DNA from: CAWEHT01 sp963808455
GTDB taxonomy: Bacteria > Chloroflexota > Anaerolineae > CG2-30-64-16
Direction: 5' to 3'
DNA length: 24,469 bases
Assembly (NCBI GenBank): GCA_963808455.1
Contig: CAWEHT010000042.1
Span: forward strand, 1 to 24,469
This document shows, in pieces, positions 1 through 7,338 of this stretch (position 1 is its first letter; each line of letters opens with the position of its first letter). Made by a program: the position numbers and the translations under genes. The notes under the pieces are model-generated. The model worked only from the letters and a program-made list of their open reading frames with translations, made no database searches and was not told the DNA's origin.

Positions 1-1249
1 ACGTTGCCGCCGTCGCTCTGCGTGCCGAAGCATCCCTTGCGCCACAGGACGGCCGGGCGCAAAGCGCGTTCAGCCGCATTGTTGGTGGGATCGACGCCTT
101 CCACGGTCAGGAAGGTCCAGAGCGCCGGCCACAAGCGCAGCAAGTCGTTGCAAAACGCGCGCACCTTGTGCAGGGGCAAAGCCTGACCTTCTTCCAACAG
201 TTGGCGCAGCTGGGCTTGTACGGGTTGCATGGCGGTTTGCAGACCCATGCGATCCAGTTCGCCGTTTTTGAAACGATGCCAGATGACAAACAAGTCGTGG
301 ATCTGCGCCAAAGCTTTCTGGCCCCAGGCGGCCAGCGGGTCAGGCAATTCGCTGAAGGCCACCCAGTTGCGTTTCAAATGCAACCAACAGATTTGGCGCC
401 GTTCAACCGGCAATTTCAAGTAAGCTGTGAAGCGATCCGAGCCCACAATCCCTTGAAACGCCTTGCCCAGCAGTTTCTCAAGATATTCGGCGCTGCGTTG
501 CGTGGCTACCAGGAAGACGGTGGCGCTGACGGTGACCATCACCCACAGCCAGCGCCGTTTGCCACCCTGCTTCCAGCCCGTTTCGTCCACATTGCTGTTA
601 CCAGCCGTGGCCGCGGCCGTTTGGCTTTCGGTGTAAGGTGTTTCCAGAGCTTTGCTGAGCACCTGGCACAAGTGAATCACGGCCCCGGGACTGATCGGCA
701 GATGGAAGACGTCCGGCAGCAACACCGCGATCTCCCGCACGCTCAAGCGGAACCGACCGTGCAGCAGTCCGATCAACGCGACGACGCCCGGACTGAAAGC
801 CCCCGGTGGTACATCTGGCGGGCGTGCTGCCTTAACCTGCGCCCCGCAATTGGGACAAGTCACTTCGTGGTAACGGTGTTCCACGACCTCGGGCTTGATA
901 TCGGGCAGGTCCCAGATTTGTTGGCGCACAACTTCGCCGGTGTCCGGCAAGTCGGCGGCCAGCGCCGCCTGGCACTCAGGGCAGGTCTCGGCGCGATGCT
1001 CAAATGTGTTCTTGAGTTCGTTCTCCGGCAGCAGCGGGCGTTCATGGAATTGGTGGCCCAACTGCCCGCCGCGCTTCCGCCCGCTGGACGGGCGCTGTGG
1101 ACGAGGCGGTGCGCTGGGCGGATCACTCGACGGCGGTCGAGAAGAATTCTGCGAGGTTTGGCCCAGCCGTGCTTGCAATTCAGCGACCTGAGCCTGAAGC
1201 GTTTGCAGCTGAGTATGCATCTCGCTGATTTGAGTGTCCTGTCTGCTGA
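1..1249 (-). pseudogene. IS66 family transposase, main part (5' end separated by an IS insertion; 3' end outside window)
   Basis: Reading the minus strand gives one uninterrupted frame from about 1249 to the window edge. It has the order of an IS66 (TnpC-type) transposase: a glutamine-rich coiled coil followed by the SQNSSRPPSSD motif, a zinc-finger-like pair (CPEC, then CPNC), and the DDE domain with VDETGW (first Asp), GSDRF (second Asp) and NNAAERALRP (Glu). The frame is still open at base 1, so the short C-terminal IS66 domain lies outside. The first in-frame ATG left on this side is at 1220, but this is not the native start: the true N-terminus lies at 2863, beyond an inserted element, and joins in frame when the insert and one target copy are removed. 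The copy is therefore disrupted. Family assignment is firm; activity is unlikely. Confidence 0.93.
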
Positions 1250-1262
1250 CTTGAGTTTAGAG
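1249..1262 (+). repeat. Left terminal inverted repeat of the inserted IS
   Basis: ACTTGAGTTTAGAG matches the complement of 2766-2779 without mismatch and borders the duplicated target on its outer side. Confidence 0.88.
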
Positions 1263-1342
1263 CTCAACCGCCTAACAAGTAAGCACGCACCTTAACATAA
1301 CAAGAAACTGCTGGTACAAAGGCTTGTGAGGCAATAAATCAC

Positions 1343-2650
1343 ATGGCTATCCAACAGTTTCGCGATGCAGTATACCAAAGCCTGACCCAACGCGCCGCAG
1401 CACTTATGGATTTGCTGGACGCACTCACAGGCGCTGGACACGTCAACTCGCCGGTGGCTTTGAGCGAAGAACCACCCTTTCGGCGAGAGTTCAGCTCTGT
1501 GTACGATGCGCTTGAGAACGGCGAGATTGACGCCGCAGCGTTGGCCAAAGTATTGGGCGCACAGCAGCCGGTGGACGGCGAGACCGTAGCCGGGCGTGAA
1601 ATTTACGCCATTGACGCCACACCCAACCCGCGGATAGAGGCCGAGACCTTGCCGGATCGCAGCTGGCTGAAAAGCGAGAAAGATGAACCGGCCCGTCCGG
1701 GTCTCAAGTTCTCCTGGTTGGTGCGCTTGGTGCAACGGCGACCATCCTGGGTCGCGCCGCTGGACGTGCAGCGCATTGCCACCACCAGCACCGACACGCA
1801 AACGGCGGTGGCCCAGGTGCAGGCGCTGGACAGATTGAGCACCCGGCTGAAAGTCGTGGTCGCCGACAGTCTGTACGGGAACCACTGGTTCCTGGGCGTG
1901 TTTTTGGTCGTCAAAACCGTCGCGGCGCTGGTGCGTTTGCGCCAAAACCAGAACTTGTACGCGGCGCCCCCGCTGCGGGTTCCCGGCAAACGCGGCGCTC
2001 CACGCAAGCACGGTCCAGTTTTCAAACTTAAGCAACTATCTTGGCCGGCCGAACGCCGCGAAACCTTTGATCTGAACGGCCAAACGGTGCAGTTGCAAGC
2101 CTGGACCGATTTGCACCTGCGCAAGCTGCCGACCTTGGCCGGGCTCCTGTTGCGGGTCCAATTCTTGAAAGCCGACGGCACGCCGCGTTACAAACGGCCG
2201 CTCTGGCTTTTTTGGACGGGACCGACCAGCGTGGCGCTGGCAGACTTGTGTCGCATGTATCTTTGGCGTTTCGCCATCGAGCATGCATTTCGTTTCTTGA
2301 AGCAACACACGGGCTTGAACGCCTGCCGATCCACCAACCCGGTGGTCATCGAGCATTGGATGTGGCTTTGCGCCCTGGCTTATTGGCAATTGCTGCTCAT
2401 GCGTCGGGAGGTAGATGATCTACGACCGGCCTGGCAACCGTCGTTACGAAGCCATCAGACCTTGCTGCTCACGGCGGGCCAAGTGCAGCGCGGCGCTCGA
2501 CGTTTTCTGCTTGAGTTGGGCAGTCCGGCGCCGGTCGCCGGACCCGCAGGTAAAGGAACCGGACAGCGTCCCGGGCTATCGTCCGAAGCCGCGGCCGCGC
2601 TATCCGGTCGTCAAAAAGGGCTCAAAACCCCAAAAAGCGACCGTAACTAA
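1343..2650 (+). CDS. DDE transposase of the inserted IS (IS701/IS4-like), C-terminus frameshifted
   Basis: A 435-residue frame fills the element. The N-terminal FRDAVYQSLTQRAAALMDLL, the FRREFSSVYDAL stretch and the catalytic candidates YAIDATPNPR, VVADSLYGN and WRFAIEHAFRFLKQ fit the large cyanobacterial/Chloroflexota transposase group close to IS701 (DDE superfamily). DDE residues are therefore present. The last about 40 residues look unnatural. In another frame the stretch ending at 2669 reads VPGYRPKPRPRYPVVKKG, which is the usual basic tail of this group, so a one-base indel is likely near 2530-2560 and the native stop would be at 2667-2669. The upstream 80 bases of the element would hold its promoter; none is obvious. 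Confidence 0.88.
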   Translation: MAIQQFRDAVYQSLTQRAAALMDLLDALTGAGHVNSPVALSEEPPFRREFSSVYDALENGEIDAAALAKVLGAQQPVDGETVAGREIYAIDATPNPRIEAETLPDRSWLKSEKDEPARPGLKFSWLVRLVQRRPSWVAPLDVQRIATTSTDTQTAVAQVQALDRLSTRLKVVVADSLYGNHWFLGVFLVVKTVAALVRLRQNQNLYAAPPLRVPGKRGAPRKHGPVFKLKQLSWPAERRETFDLNGQTVQLQAWTDLHLRKLPTLAGLLLRVQFLKADGTPRYKRPLWLFWTGPTSVALADLCRMYLWRFAIEHAFRFLKQHTGLNACRSTNPVVIEHWMWLCALAYWQLLLMRREVDDLRPAWQPSLRSHQTLLLTAGQVQRGARRFLLELGSPAPVAGPAGKGTGQRPGLSSEAAAALSGRQKGLKTPKSDRN

Positions 2651-2765
2651 CGTGCCGGCCGTCGTCTAAACGCACCGGCGGACAACTGCAGCTTTGTTAA
2701 AGTCCGCTGCTTCGTCAACGCGACGCTTCGTCCTACCTGTCAACCATCGTCGCGCCGTTATGTAA

Positions 2766-2779
2766 CTCTAAACTCAAGT
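2766..2779 (-). repeat. Right terminal inverted repeat of the inserted IS
   Basis: This is the exact complement of the left end at 1249-1262. It is followed directly by the second target copy GCTG(A). Confidence 0.88.
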
Positions 2780-2863
2780 GCTGACCAATGCCTCCAAAGC
2801 GCGTATGTAAGCCTGGGCCACTGGCGGCAGGCTGGCTCGTACTTCATCAGGCAGATGGGGCAT
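2779..2863 (-). pseudogene. IS66 transposase, displaced N-terminal segment
   Basis: On the minus strand an ATG at 2863 opens a short frame reading MPHLPDEVRASLPPVAQAY and then a helical stretch ending at the insertion point. Joined across the inserted element, it continues as ALVSRQDTQISEMHTQLQ into the main IS66 frame, with no frame change and no stop. This is the usual N-terminus of IS66 transposases (Pro-rich start, then a coiled coil before the NSS-PPSSD motif). A GTG at 2872 is an alternative start. The IS66 end should lie between here and about 2940, where IS110 sequence begins, but its terminal repeat cannot be identified without the other end. Confidence 0.85.
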
Positions 2864-2939
2864 CTCGATCACGGCTGTATCCTACCACAAAATGATGTTC
2901 TCGGATACTTTATGGCAAGTCGATGATTGCACCCCTTGA

Positions 2940-3632
2940 ACGGGTACCTTTGCCCTCAAGCAGGCCTTGGAATTGTACGACTTCTACACCCAGAAGCTGG
3001 CGGAGTGCGACGCTGAGATCGAGCGCCAGTTCAGCAACCTCAAGCCGACGCTGCCGCCGGAAGAGCTGCTGCCTCTGGACACCAGCGACAAGCCGGAGAG
3101 TAACAGCAAGAACGGGCCCAGCTATGACGCCCGCACCCTGCTGTACCAGTGGGTGGGCGTCAACCTGGTGGCCATCAGCGGCTTGAACGCCAGCACGGTG
3201 CAGACGATCCTGTCCGAGATCGGCACCGACATGAACGCCTGGCCCAGTGACAAGCATTTTTGCTCCTGGCTGGGGCTGGCACCCCACAATGATATCTCGG
3301 GCGGTAAGGTGCTGCGCAGTCGCACGCTCAAGACCCACAACCGAGCCGGCCAAGCCTTCCGCCTGGCGGCGCTGTCGGTGAGTCGCAGTCCGCAGACGGC
3401 CTTTGGCGCCTTTTACCGGCGCCTCCGCGGGCGGCTGGGACCCAAGCAGGCCATTGTGGCCACCGCCCATAAGATGGCGCGGGCCTTTTACGCCATGCTC
3501 AAGAATCATGTGCCCTACCAAGACCTGGGTGGTGAAGAGTACGAACGCCGGGCCCGCGAACGCGAACTGCGCAACCTGCAAAAACGCGCCAAGAAGCTGG
3601 GCATGGCACTGGTCCCGGCTGCCGCGGCCTGA
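2940..3632 (+). pseudogene. IS110 family transposase, C-terminal half (5'-truncated)
   Basis: From 2940 the frame reads TGTFALKQALELYDFYTQK and continues to a stop at 3630-3632. It covers the coiled-coil linker and the C-terminal Transposase_20 domain of IS116/IS110/IS902 transposases, with GLNASTVQTILSEIG, HFCSWLGLAP and the serine-containing DISGGKVL motif. In this family that serine works together with an N-terminal DEDD RuvC-like domain. Here the DEDD half is missing: a stop lies at 2937-2939 and upstream sequence belongs to IS66. Family members are about 340-400 residues; only about 230 remain. The simplest reading is that the IS66 copy inserted into, or replaced, the 5' half of this gene. 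It is not functional as it stands. Confidence 0.9.
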
Positions 3633-3644
3633 GCAGGGACGGCA

Positions 3645-3697
3645 GTTTCTTGAAAGTCCCCCATGCCGCCGCGCCGGCACATGGGCGGCCAAGAAAC
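3645..3697 (+). other. Long nested hairpin just downstream of the IS110 gene
   Basis: GTTTCTTG at 3645-3652 pairs with CAAGAAAC at 3690-3697. Inside it CCCATG at 3660-3665 pairs with CATGGG at 3680-3685, over a GC-rich loop. It begins 12 bases after the transposase stop codon. No T-run follows, so a simple terminator is unlikely. It could be a structured RNA segment or the subterminal end of the IS110 element. Confidence 0.55.
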
Positions 3698-4280
3698 CCG
3701 CCAATGTCACCCTGAGGCCGGGTCCCGTGACGCACTTGACGAGCAGGGTCGCCCAGGCCGAAGGGTCCGTCGCCGGGGAGTTTCTTGGTAGCGGGTCTAT
3801 CCCCAATCACCGTCGCCAGCGAGCCACAGCGAAGAATCCGTGTCAGGAGTTTTTTAGGCAGCGGGTATGCAAGCCGGCCTGCGCCGCGGCGACCCGCCAG
3901 CGACGAAGTCCCCGCAGGGGGCGAATCCGTCTCTGTGTCACCGAAGGGGTCCCGTGTTTCTGCACCAGGCTTGTGCACGTCGCGGCCTTCTTGTGCGGCC
4001 TCCTGGCCCCCACAAAGAAGCACAAAGAACGGGCGCCTTCAAGGAACGCAGCCTCCGGATCGGCCGCGTTGCTGCCGGCGGCATCCACCATCATGCATTG
4101 CAGACGCCTGTCGCAGGACCAAGGTAATCTGGCGGGCTCCACGGTTCGGGGCCATACTTGAGCCTGGTATTCTAACGCGCCCACGTATCCGATTGGGGGG
4201 GTGCGCGCCGGGGGGCCGTCCCGCCCAGAGCTGAAGCCACCGTGCTGAATGGACGAAGCCCCGGCGGGCTGGCCACCACG
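3698..4280. other. Intergenic region without a recognisable gene
   Basis: None of the open frames here resembles a known protein; those present are GC-rich chance frames. The segment carries a repeated motif, GGAGTTTCTTGGTAGCGGG at about 3778-3796 and GGAGTTTTTTAGGCAGCGGG at about 3847-3866, related to the arm of the hairpin at 3645. It probably includes the right end of the IS110 element and old decayed sequence. I see nothing else in it. Confidence 0.5.
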
Positions 4281-4468
4281 CTGAGTGTCCATCCGCTAAA
4301 TTCCTCGCGGGGCCGCCGAGGGTTGAAACCCGTCGGCTGATACATCAAGCCTGTTCAAACAGGCTGAGATGCCGGTCGTCAGTGCACCTCGGTGCACTTC
4401 GTGTGCCAGCCTGGCACTTGCAGTGCCAGGCGCCAGTGTGCAGCCAACTTGCCGGATGAACCACTAAG
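4281..4468. repeat. Hairpin-array repeat, unit A, with terminal inverted repeats
   Basis: The left end CTGAGTGTCCATCCGCTAA (4281-4299) is an imperfect inverted match of the right end at 4445-4468 (complement reads CTTAGTGGTTCATCCGGCAA). Between them is a row of short hairpins: GGG-TTGAAA-CCC, AGCCTG-TTCAAA-CAGGCT, AGTGCACC-TCG-GTGCACT and TGCCAG-CC-TGGCA. No reading frame is present. This is the structure of a small non-autonomous (MITE- or REP-like) element. Confidence 0.7.
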
Positions 4469-4650
4469 TGTCCATCCGGGAAGTTCCTGCCGCCAGGGCG
4501 GCCCGCCGGCACCGGGAGCATGGCGCTAAAGCAACCGTGCTCAGTAGGCCAGGCCCCGCTGGGGCTGGCCTCGTGCCTCGGCGTCAGCCCGCCGCAGCGG
4601 GCTTCGTTCTCTCAGGCCGATCCCTTCAGGGTCGGGCCTGGGACGCGGCC
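4464..4650. repeat. Hairpin-array repeat, unit B (near-copy of the unit at 23001-23210)
   Basis: It starts with CTAAGTGTCCATCCGGGAAG, sharing the junction palindrome with the right end of unit A, and continues through hairpins AGCCCGC-CGCA-GCGGGCT, GGCCAG...CTGGCC and CCGATCCC-TTCA-GGGTCGG. It matches 23001-23185 in the same orientation with roughly 20 differences over about 185 bases by eye. Several of these fall in loops. The right terminal repeat seen in the other copy is missing here; the sequence runs into the leader of the SGNH gene instead. Confidence 0.75.
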
Positions 4651-4687
4651 GGGCCCTTTCGATCACTTTCTCAGGAGGCGAACCCGC

Positions 4688-5590
4688 ATGTGGGACGCAC
4701 CCTCGAACGACCCGCCGGGCGCCCAGAGCTCTTGGGCAACCCAACCACCGCCTCTGCGCCCGGCCAGGCACGGGCTGACGGTCGTCTTGCTGGCCCTGGT
4801 GGCCCTGGGCCTCTGCTGGCTGGCGTGGATCTTCATCCTTTCGCGCCATCTGCCGCCCCACCGGGTAAAGGCCGGGCCCGGCACCCTCCGCGTGCTGTTC
4901 ATCGGCAACAGCTACACTTATGTCAATAATCTGCCGGGCCTGGTGATGGCGCTGTCGGCGGGCGAGGCGAAGCCGCTCGACGCGGAGATGGTCGTGGAGG
5001 GCGGGGCCACGCTCGACCAGTTGTGGGCCGAAGGGGATGCGCTGGCCGCCATCAGGCGCGGGAATTGGGACTACGTCGTGCTGCAGGAGCAGAGCAACCT
5101 CGGCTCGGGGCTGGTGATTAACGGCATCCAGCAGATCGGTGACCCATCCGCCTTCGAGGGGTCGGTGCGCCGCTTCGACTCGGCCATCGGGGAGGCCGGT
5201 GCCACCACGGTCCTCTACCTGACCTGGGCGCGCCGTAGCGCGCCCCAGACCCAGGACACGTTGAACGCAGCCTACCTGGCGAGCGCCGAGGACGTGCACG
5301 CCACGGTTGCGCCGGTCGGCCCGGCCTGGGAGCTCGCCCGCGAGTCGGGCCAGGGATGGGACCTGTATCAGGGCGACGGCTCGCACCCCAGCCCCGCCGG
5401 CTCTTACCTGGCCGCCTGCGTGTTCTACGCGACATTCTACCGGAAGAGCCCCGAGGGGCTGCCGGCCAGGATCTCAAGCCGCCTCGTCGATGCGTCGGGC
5501 ACGCTGCAGACGGGGAACGTCAACCTTGCGCCCGCCGCCGCGCTGGCGCTCCAGCAGTTCGCAGTGCAGGCGGTGGCCGCGCAACATTGA
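4688..5590 (+). CDS. SGNH/GDSL-type hydrolase with N-terminal membrane anchor
   Basis: The start at 4688 has a strong AGGAGG nine bases upstream; frames opening earlier run through the hairpin repeat and are not credible. The 300-residue product has a short polar N-terminus, one membrane segment (about residues 33-55, LTVVLLALVALGLCWLAWIF) and then an SGNH domain. Block I is FIGNSYTYVNNLP with the nucleophile serine. A central VVLQEQSN motif follows, and the C-terminal DGSHPSPAGSYLAA supplies the Asp and His. It resembles the DUF4886-like branch of SGNH hydrolases. By family it is an esterase or acylhydrolase acting outside the membrane; the substrate cannot be told. It converges on the next gene with 25 bases between. 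Confidence 0.85.
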   Translation: MWDAPSNDPPGAQSSWATQPPPLRPARHGLTVVLLALVALGLCWLAWIFILSRHLPPHRVKAGPGTLRVLFIGNSYTYVNNLPGLVMALSAGEAKPLDAEMVVEGGATLDQLWAEGDALAAIRRGNWDYVVLQEQSNLGSGLVINGIQQIGDPSAFEGSVRRFDSAIGEAGATTVLYLTWARRSAPQTQDTLNAAYLASAEDVHATVAPVGPAWELARESGQGWDLYQGDGSHPSPAGSYLAACVFYATFYRKSPEGLPARISSRLVDASGTLQTGNVNLAPAAALALQQFAVQAVAAQH

Positions 5591-5615
5591 TGGGCCGGCC
5601 CCCGGCAACTAAACC

Positions 5616-6365
5616 TCAGGCACCCGCCAGCTCGGCGATGCGCCGGTTTGCATCGCCCCGGTAGAGGCCGCCGTGATAGCAAATCACGGCCTGTATGTCG
5701 AACCGCGTGAACTTCTCCAGCGACCTGGTCGCCACGGCGAGGTCGGCAGTCGCGCTCGGGGACGGCCCGCCCAGCTGCCCGTCGTTCACGACCATGGCAT
5801 CGCCGGTGATCAAGGTCTTGCTCGATCGATGATAGATGGAGATATGCCCCGGCGTGTGGCCGGGCGTGGTGATCACGGTCAGCCCGCCGCCGTAGGGCAA
5901 CTCCTCGCCGTCGGCAACCGTCCTCGTGACCTGAGCCCTGGGCGGGTTCGCGAGCAGCGCCGCAAATGACTTCCGCCGGGCCTCTGCGACCTCCGGCTGC
6001 AGCGAGGCCATCATCCTGGCCATCGCTTCCGGGTTCATCTTGATCAGCTGCTTCTCGCCCTGGATGTACGGCTTTTCGATCTCGCTCGCCATGACCTCGA
6101 CCTTCTGCGGCGCGCCCTCCAGCATCGCCGGCAGCCCACCGAGGTGATCGATATCCTGGTGCGTCAGGATGACCGCGCCCAGCCGCTCGATTGGCACCCC
6201 GGCCGCGGCCATGGCCTCACGGAACAGCGGCAACTGGCCGGGGAATCCCGCGTCCACCAGCAGCGCCGTCGCCGGGTCCCAAATCAGCGCCGGATTGATG
6301 GTCGTCGCCCGGCCCATGGCGGCGGACGAGATCTCCAGCATCTCCAGGCCTTCCGCTATCAGCAT
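5616..6365 (-). CDS. Metallo-beta-lactamase-fold hydrolase
   Basis: This 249-residue protein has the MBL-fold metal motifs THQDIDHLGG (an HxDxDH variant of HxHxDH), TPGHTPGHIS and GDAMVVNDG, with a final ICYHGGLYRGD that supplies the last His. The variant motif is common in the quorum-quenching lactonase-like and YflN-like branch of the fold. The protein is predicted to be a cytoplasmic two-metal hydrolase; the substrate is unknown. The ATG at 6365 is preceded by GGAGG (complement of 6372-6376) at good spacing. The frame is intact, unlike many neighbours. It is transcribed toward the SGNH gene and is likely a single-gene unit. Confidence 0.9.
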   Translation of the reverse strand: MLIAEGLEMLEISSAAMGRATTINPALIWDPATALLVDAGFPGQLPLFREAMAAAGVPIERLGAVILTHQDIDHLGGLPAMLEGAPQKVEVMASEIEKPYIQGEKQLIKMNPEAMARMMASLQPEVAEARRKSFAALLANPPRAQVTRTVADGEELPYGGGLTVITTPGHTPGHISIYHRSSKTLITGDAMVVNDGQLGGPSPSATADLAVATRSLEKFTRFDIQAVICYHGGLYRGDANRRIAELAGA

Positions 6366-6556
6366 GTCGAACCTCCAAATCGATGCGTGCGCCCGAATTC
6401 ATCCGGCATATTCTAGCACGGTTGGCCCGTGTTTCCATTGTGCGGGTTCGCAATTGTCGAATCGAGTCAGGCGATTTGATTCTTCTGGGGTCGGGAGGTC
6501 CCTGATTGGCTTGACTTGTTTGAGGTCGGGTGGGGGTTTGCTACAACCGCTGCGGG
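6366..6556. other. Intergenic stretch between MBL and SnoaL-like genes
   Basis: It carries the leader of the MBL gene at its left. No coding frame is supported. A GAATCGAGTCAGGCGATTTGA stretch near 6459-6479 is partly palindromic but has no clear meaning. Confidence 0.4.
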
Positions 6557-6601
6557 CGGTGCGGCCCCGGTGGGCCAGCGACCCATGGCGGGGCCGCACC
6601 G
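6557..6601 (-). terminator. Strong hairpin downstream of the SnoaL-like gene
   Basis: GGTGCGGCCCCG (6558-6569) pairs perfectly with CGGGGCCGCACC (6589-6600), and the flanking C/G adds one more pair. It begins about 13 bases after the stop of the gene ending at 6614 on the minus strand. There is no T-run, so it is either a factor-dependent stop or an mRNA 3'-stabilising hairpin. Confidence 0.55.
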
Positions 6602-6613
6602 TCCGACGGGGTC

Positions 6614-7039
6614 TCAGGCGTGCGCCTGGCCCGGCGCGGGCACCGCGCCAATCTGCTGCATAAGGCTGAGCGCATCGAGATTGACCCAGTTTTCGGCCAG
6701 CTTGCCGTCGACCACCCGGAAGATGCCGGTCGCGAGCACCGATATGGGCCTGCCGGTGGCGGGTACGCCCATCAGCGGGCCGCTGTGGGTGCCGGTGATC
6801 CGGAAACGGGCCGCCACCTTGTTGCCGTCCTCGATGCTGTCTTCCACCTGGAGCTTGAGATTGCTGAAGGCCATGCGCCAGAGACCCAGCAGCTGCTCGG
6901 CCCCGGCCAGCCCGCTCATCGGCGGCAGGCTGGGATCGTGGTTCACCCAGTCGGCGGTGAAGTTTTCGGCCACTGCGCTCGCGGGCGCAGAAAAGGAATT
7001 CAGGGCGCGTTCGAGAATTTCGGCATTGCGATGGGACAC
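6614..7039 (-). CDS. SnoaL-like / ester cyclase family protein
   Basis: The start is a GTG at 7039, because GGAGG (complement of 7049-7053) lies nine bases upstream. The longer frame back to 7372 has no such site and its extra residues look non-coding. The 141-residue product begins VSHRNAEILERALNSF and shows the cone-shaped SnoaL pattern: an N-terminal helix, VNHDPSLPP, GLWRMAFSNLKLQVED, RFRITGTHSG and a closing strand IFRVVDGKLAENWVNLD. Such proteins act as polyketide or ester cyclases, or are of unknown function. It is a small soluble protein, divergent from the sensor kinase. The fold is fairly sure; the role is not known. Confidence 0.83.
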   Translation of the reverse strand: MSHRNAEILERALNSFSAPASAVAENFTADWVNHDPSLPPMSGLAGAEQLLGLWRMAFSNLKLQVEDSIEDGNKVAARFRITGTHSGPLMGVPATGRPISVLATGIFRVVDGKLAENWVNLDALSLMQQIGAVPAPGQAHA

Positions 7040-7139
7040 GGGTAAGTACCTCCAACTTGAAGATGTGAAGCACATGTACTCTACTTGTGCTGTGCTTGAA
7101 TGCAGTGGCCCGTATTCCCAAGAGGGTGTAGAAAGCGAA

Positions 7140-7168
7140 TTGACAACCTGGCTTTCACGTGCTATCTT
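7140..7168 (+). promoter_or_regulatory. Sigma70-type promoter for the sensor kinase gene
   Basis: A perfect -35 TTGACA (7140-7145) is followed after 17 bases by TATCTT (7163-7168). Transcription would begin near 7175, leaving a leader of about 165 bases before the ATG at 7339. Confidence 0.6.
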
Positions 7169-7338
7169 CAGCCAGCGCGGTGAGTTGCCAATTCCACACC
7201 CAGTGCCAGCAACCCCGGCTGGGCCCGGCTCCTTGAGCCCGAAGCGTGCACGGATCGGGCGGCATGGCTCTCCCGCGCCGGCGACAGCCCTGCCCGCTTC
7301 TGACCGCCCGCGGGTGTGGACGTTTCTGAGAGGCACGC

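Larger units (their letters stand above)
1249..2779 (+). mobile_element. Complete DDE insertion sequence (IS701/IS4-like) inserted in the IS66 gene
   Basis: The element carries one transposase gene and is bounded by perfect inverted repeats, ACTTGAGTTTAGAG at 1249-1262 and its complement at 2766-2779. The flanks carry a direct repeat. It can be read as 4-bp GCTG (1245-1248 and 2780-2783) with 14-bp ends, or as 6-bp TGCTGA (1244-1249 and 2779-2784) with 13-bp ends. Both readings restore exactly the same uninterrupted IS66 reading frame. The intact ends and duplication indicate a fairly recent insertion. The family name is inferred from the transposase; the 4-bp duplication would fit IS701. Confidence 0.9.

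Noticed and set aside
168..1295. Long plus-strand open frame of 375 codons at the left end
   Set aside because: It is the antisense of the IS66 transposase. The minus strand carries the full set of family motifs; the plus frame resembles nothing.
3403..4292. Overlapping open frames on both strands after the IS110 gene
   Set aside because: They are GC-driven chance frames with no recognisable protein, no ribosome-binding site and no fit to neighbours.
4281..4650. CRISPR array
   Set aside because: The repeated units are palindromic hairpins of differing sequence, not identical direct repeats with unique spacers, and no cas gene is present.
4520..4687. Earlier start for the SGNH hydrolase
   Set aside because: The added residues translate the hairpin repeat and have no ribosome-binding site, while ATG 4688 has a strong AGGAGG.
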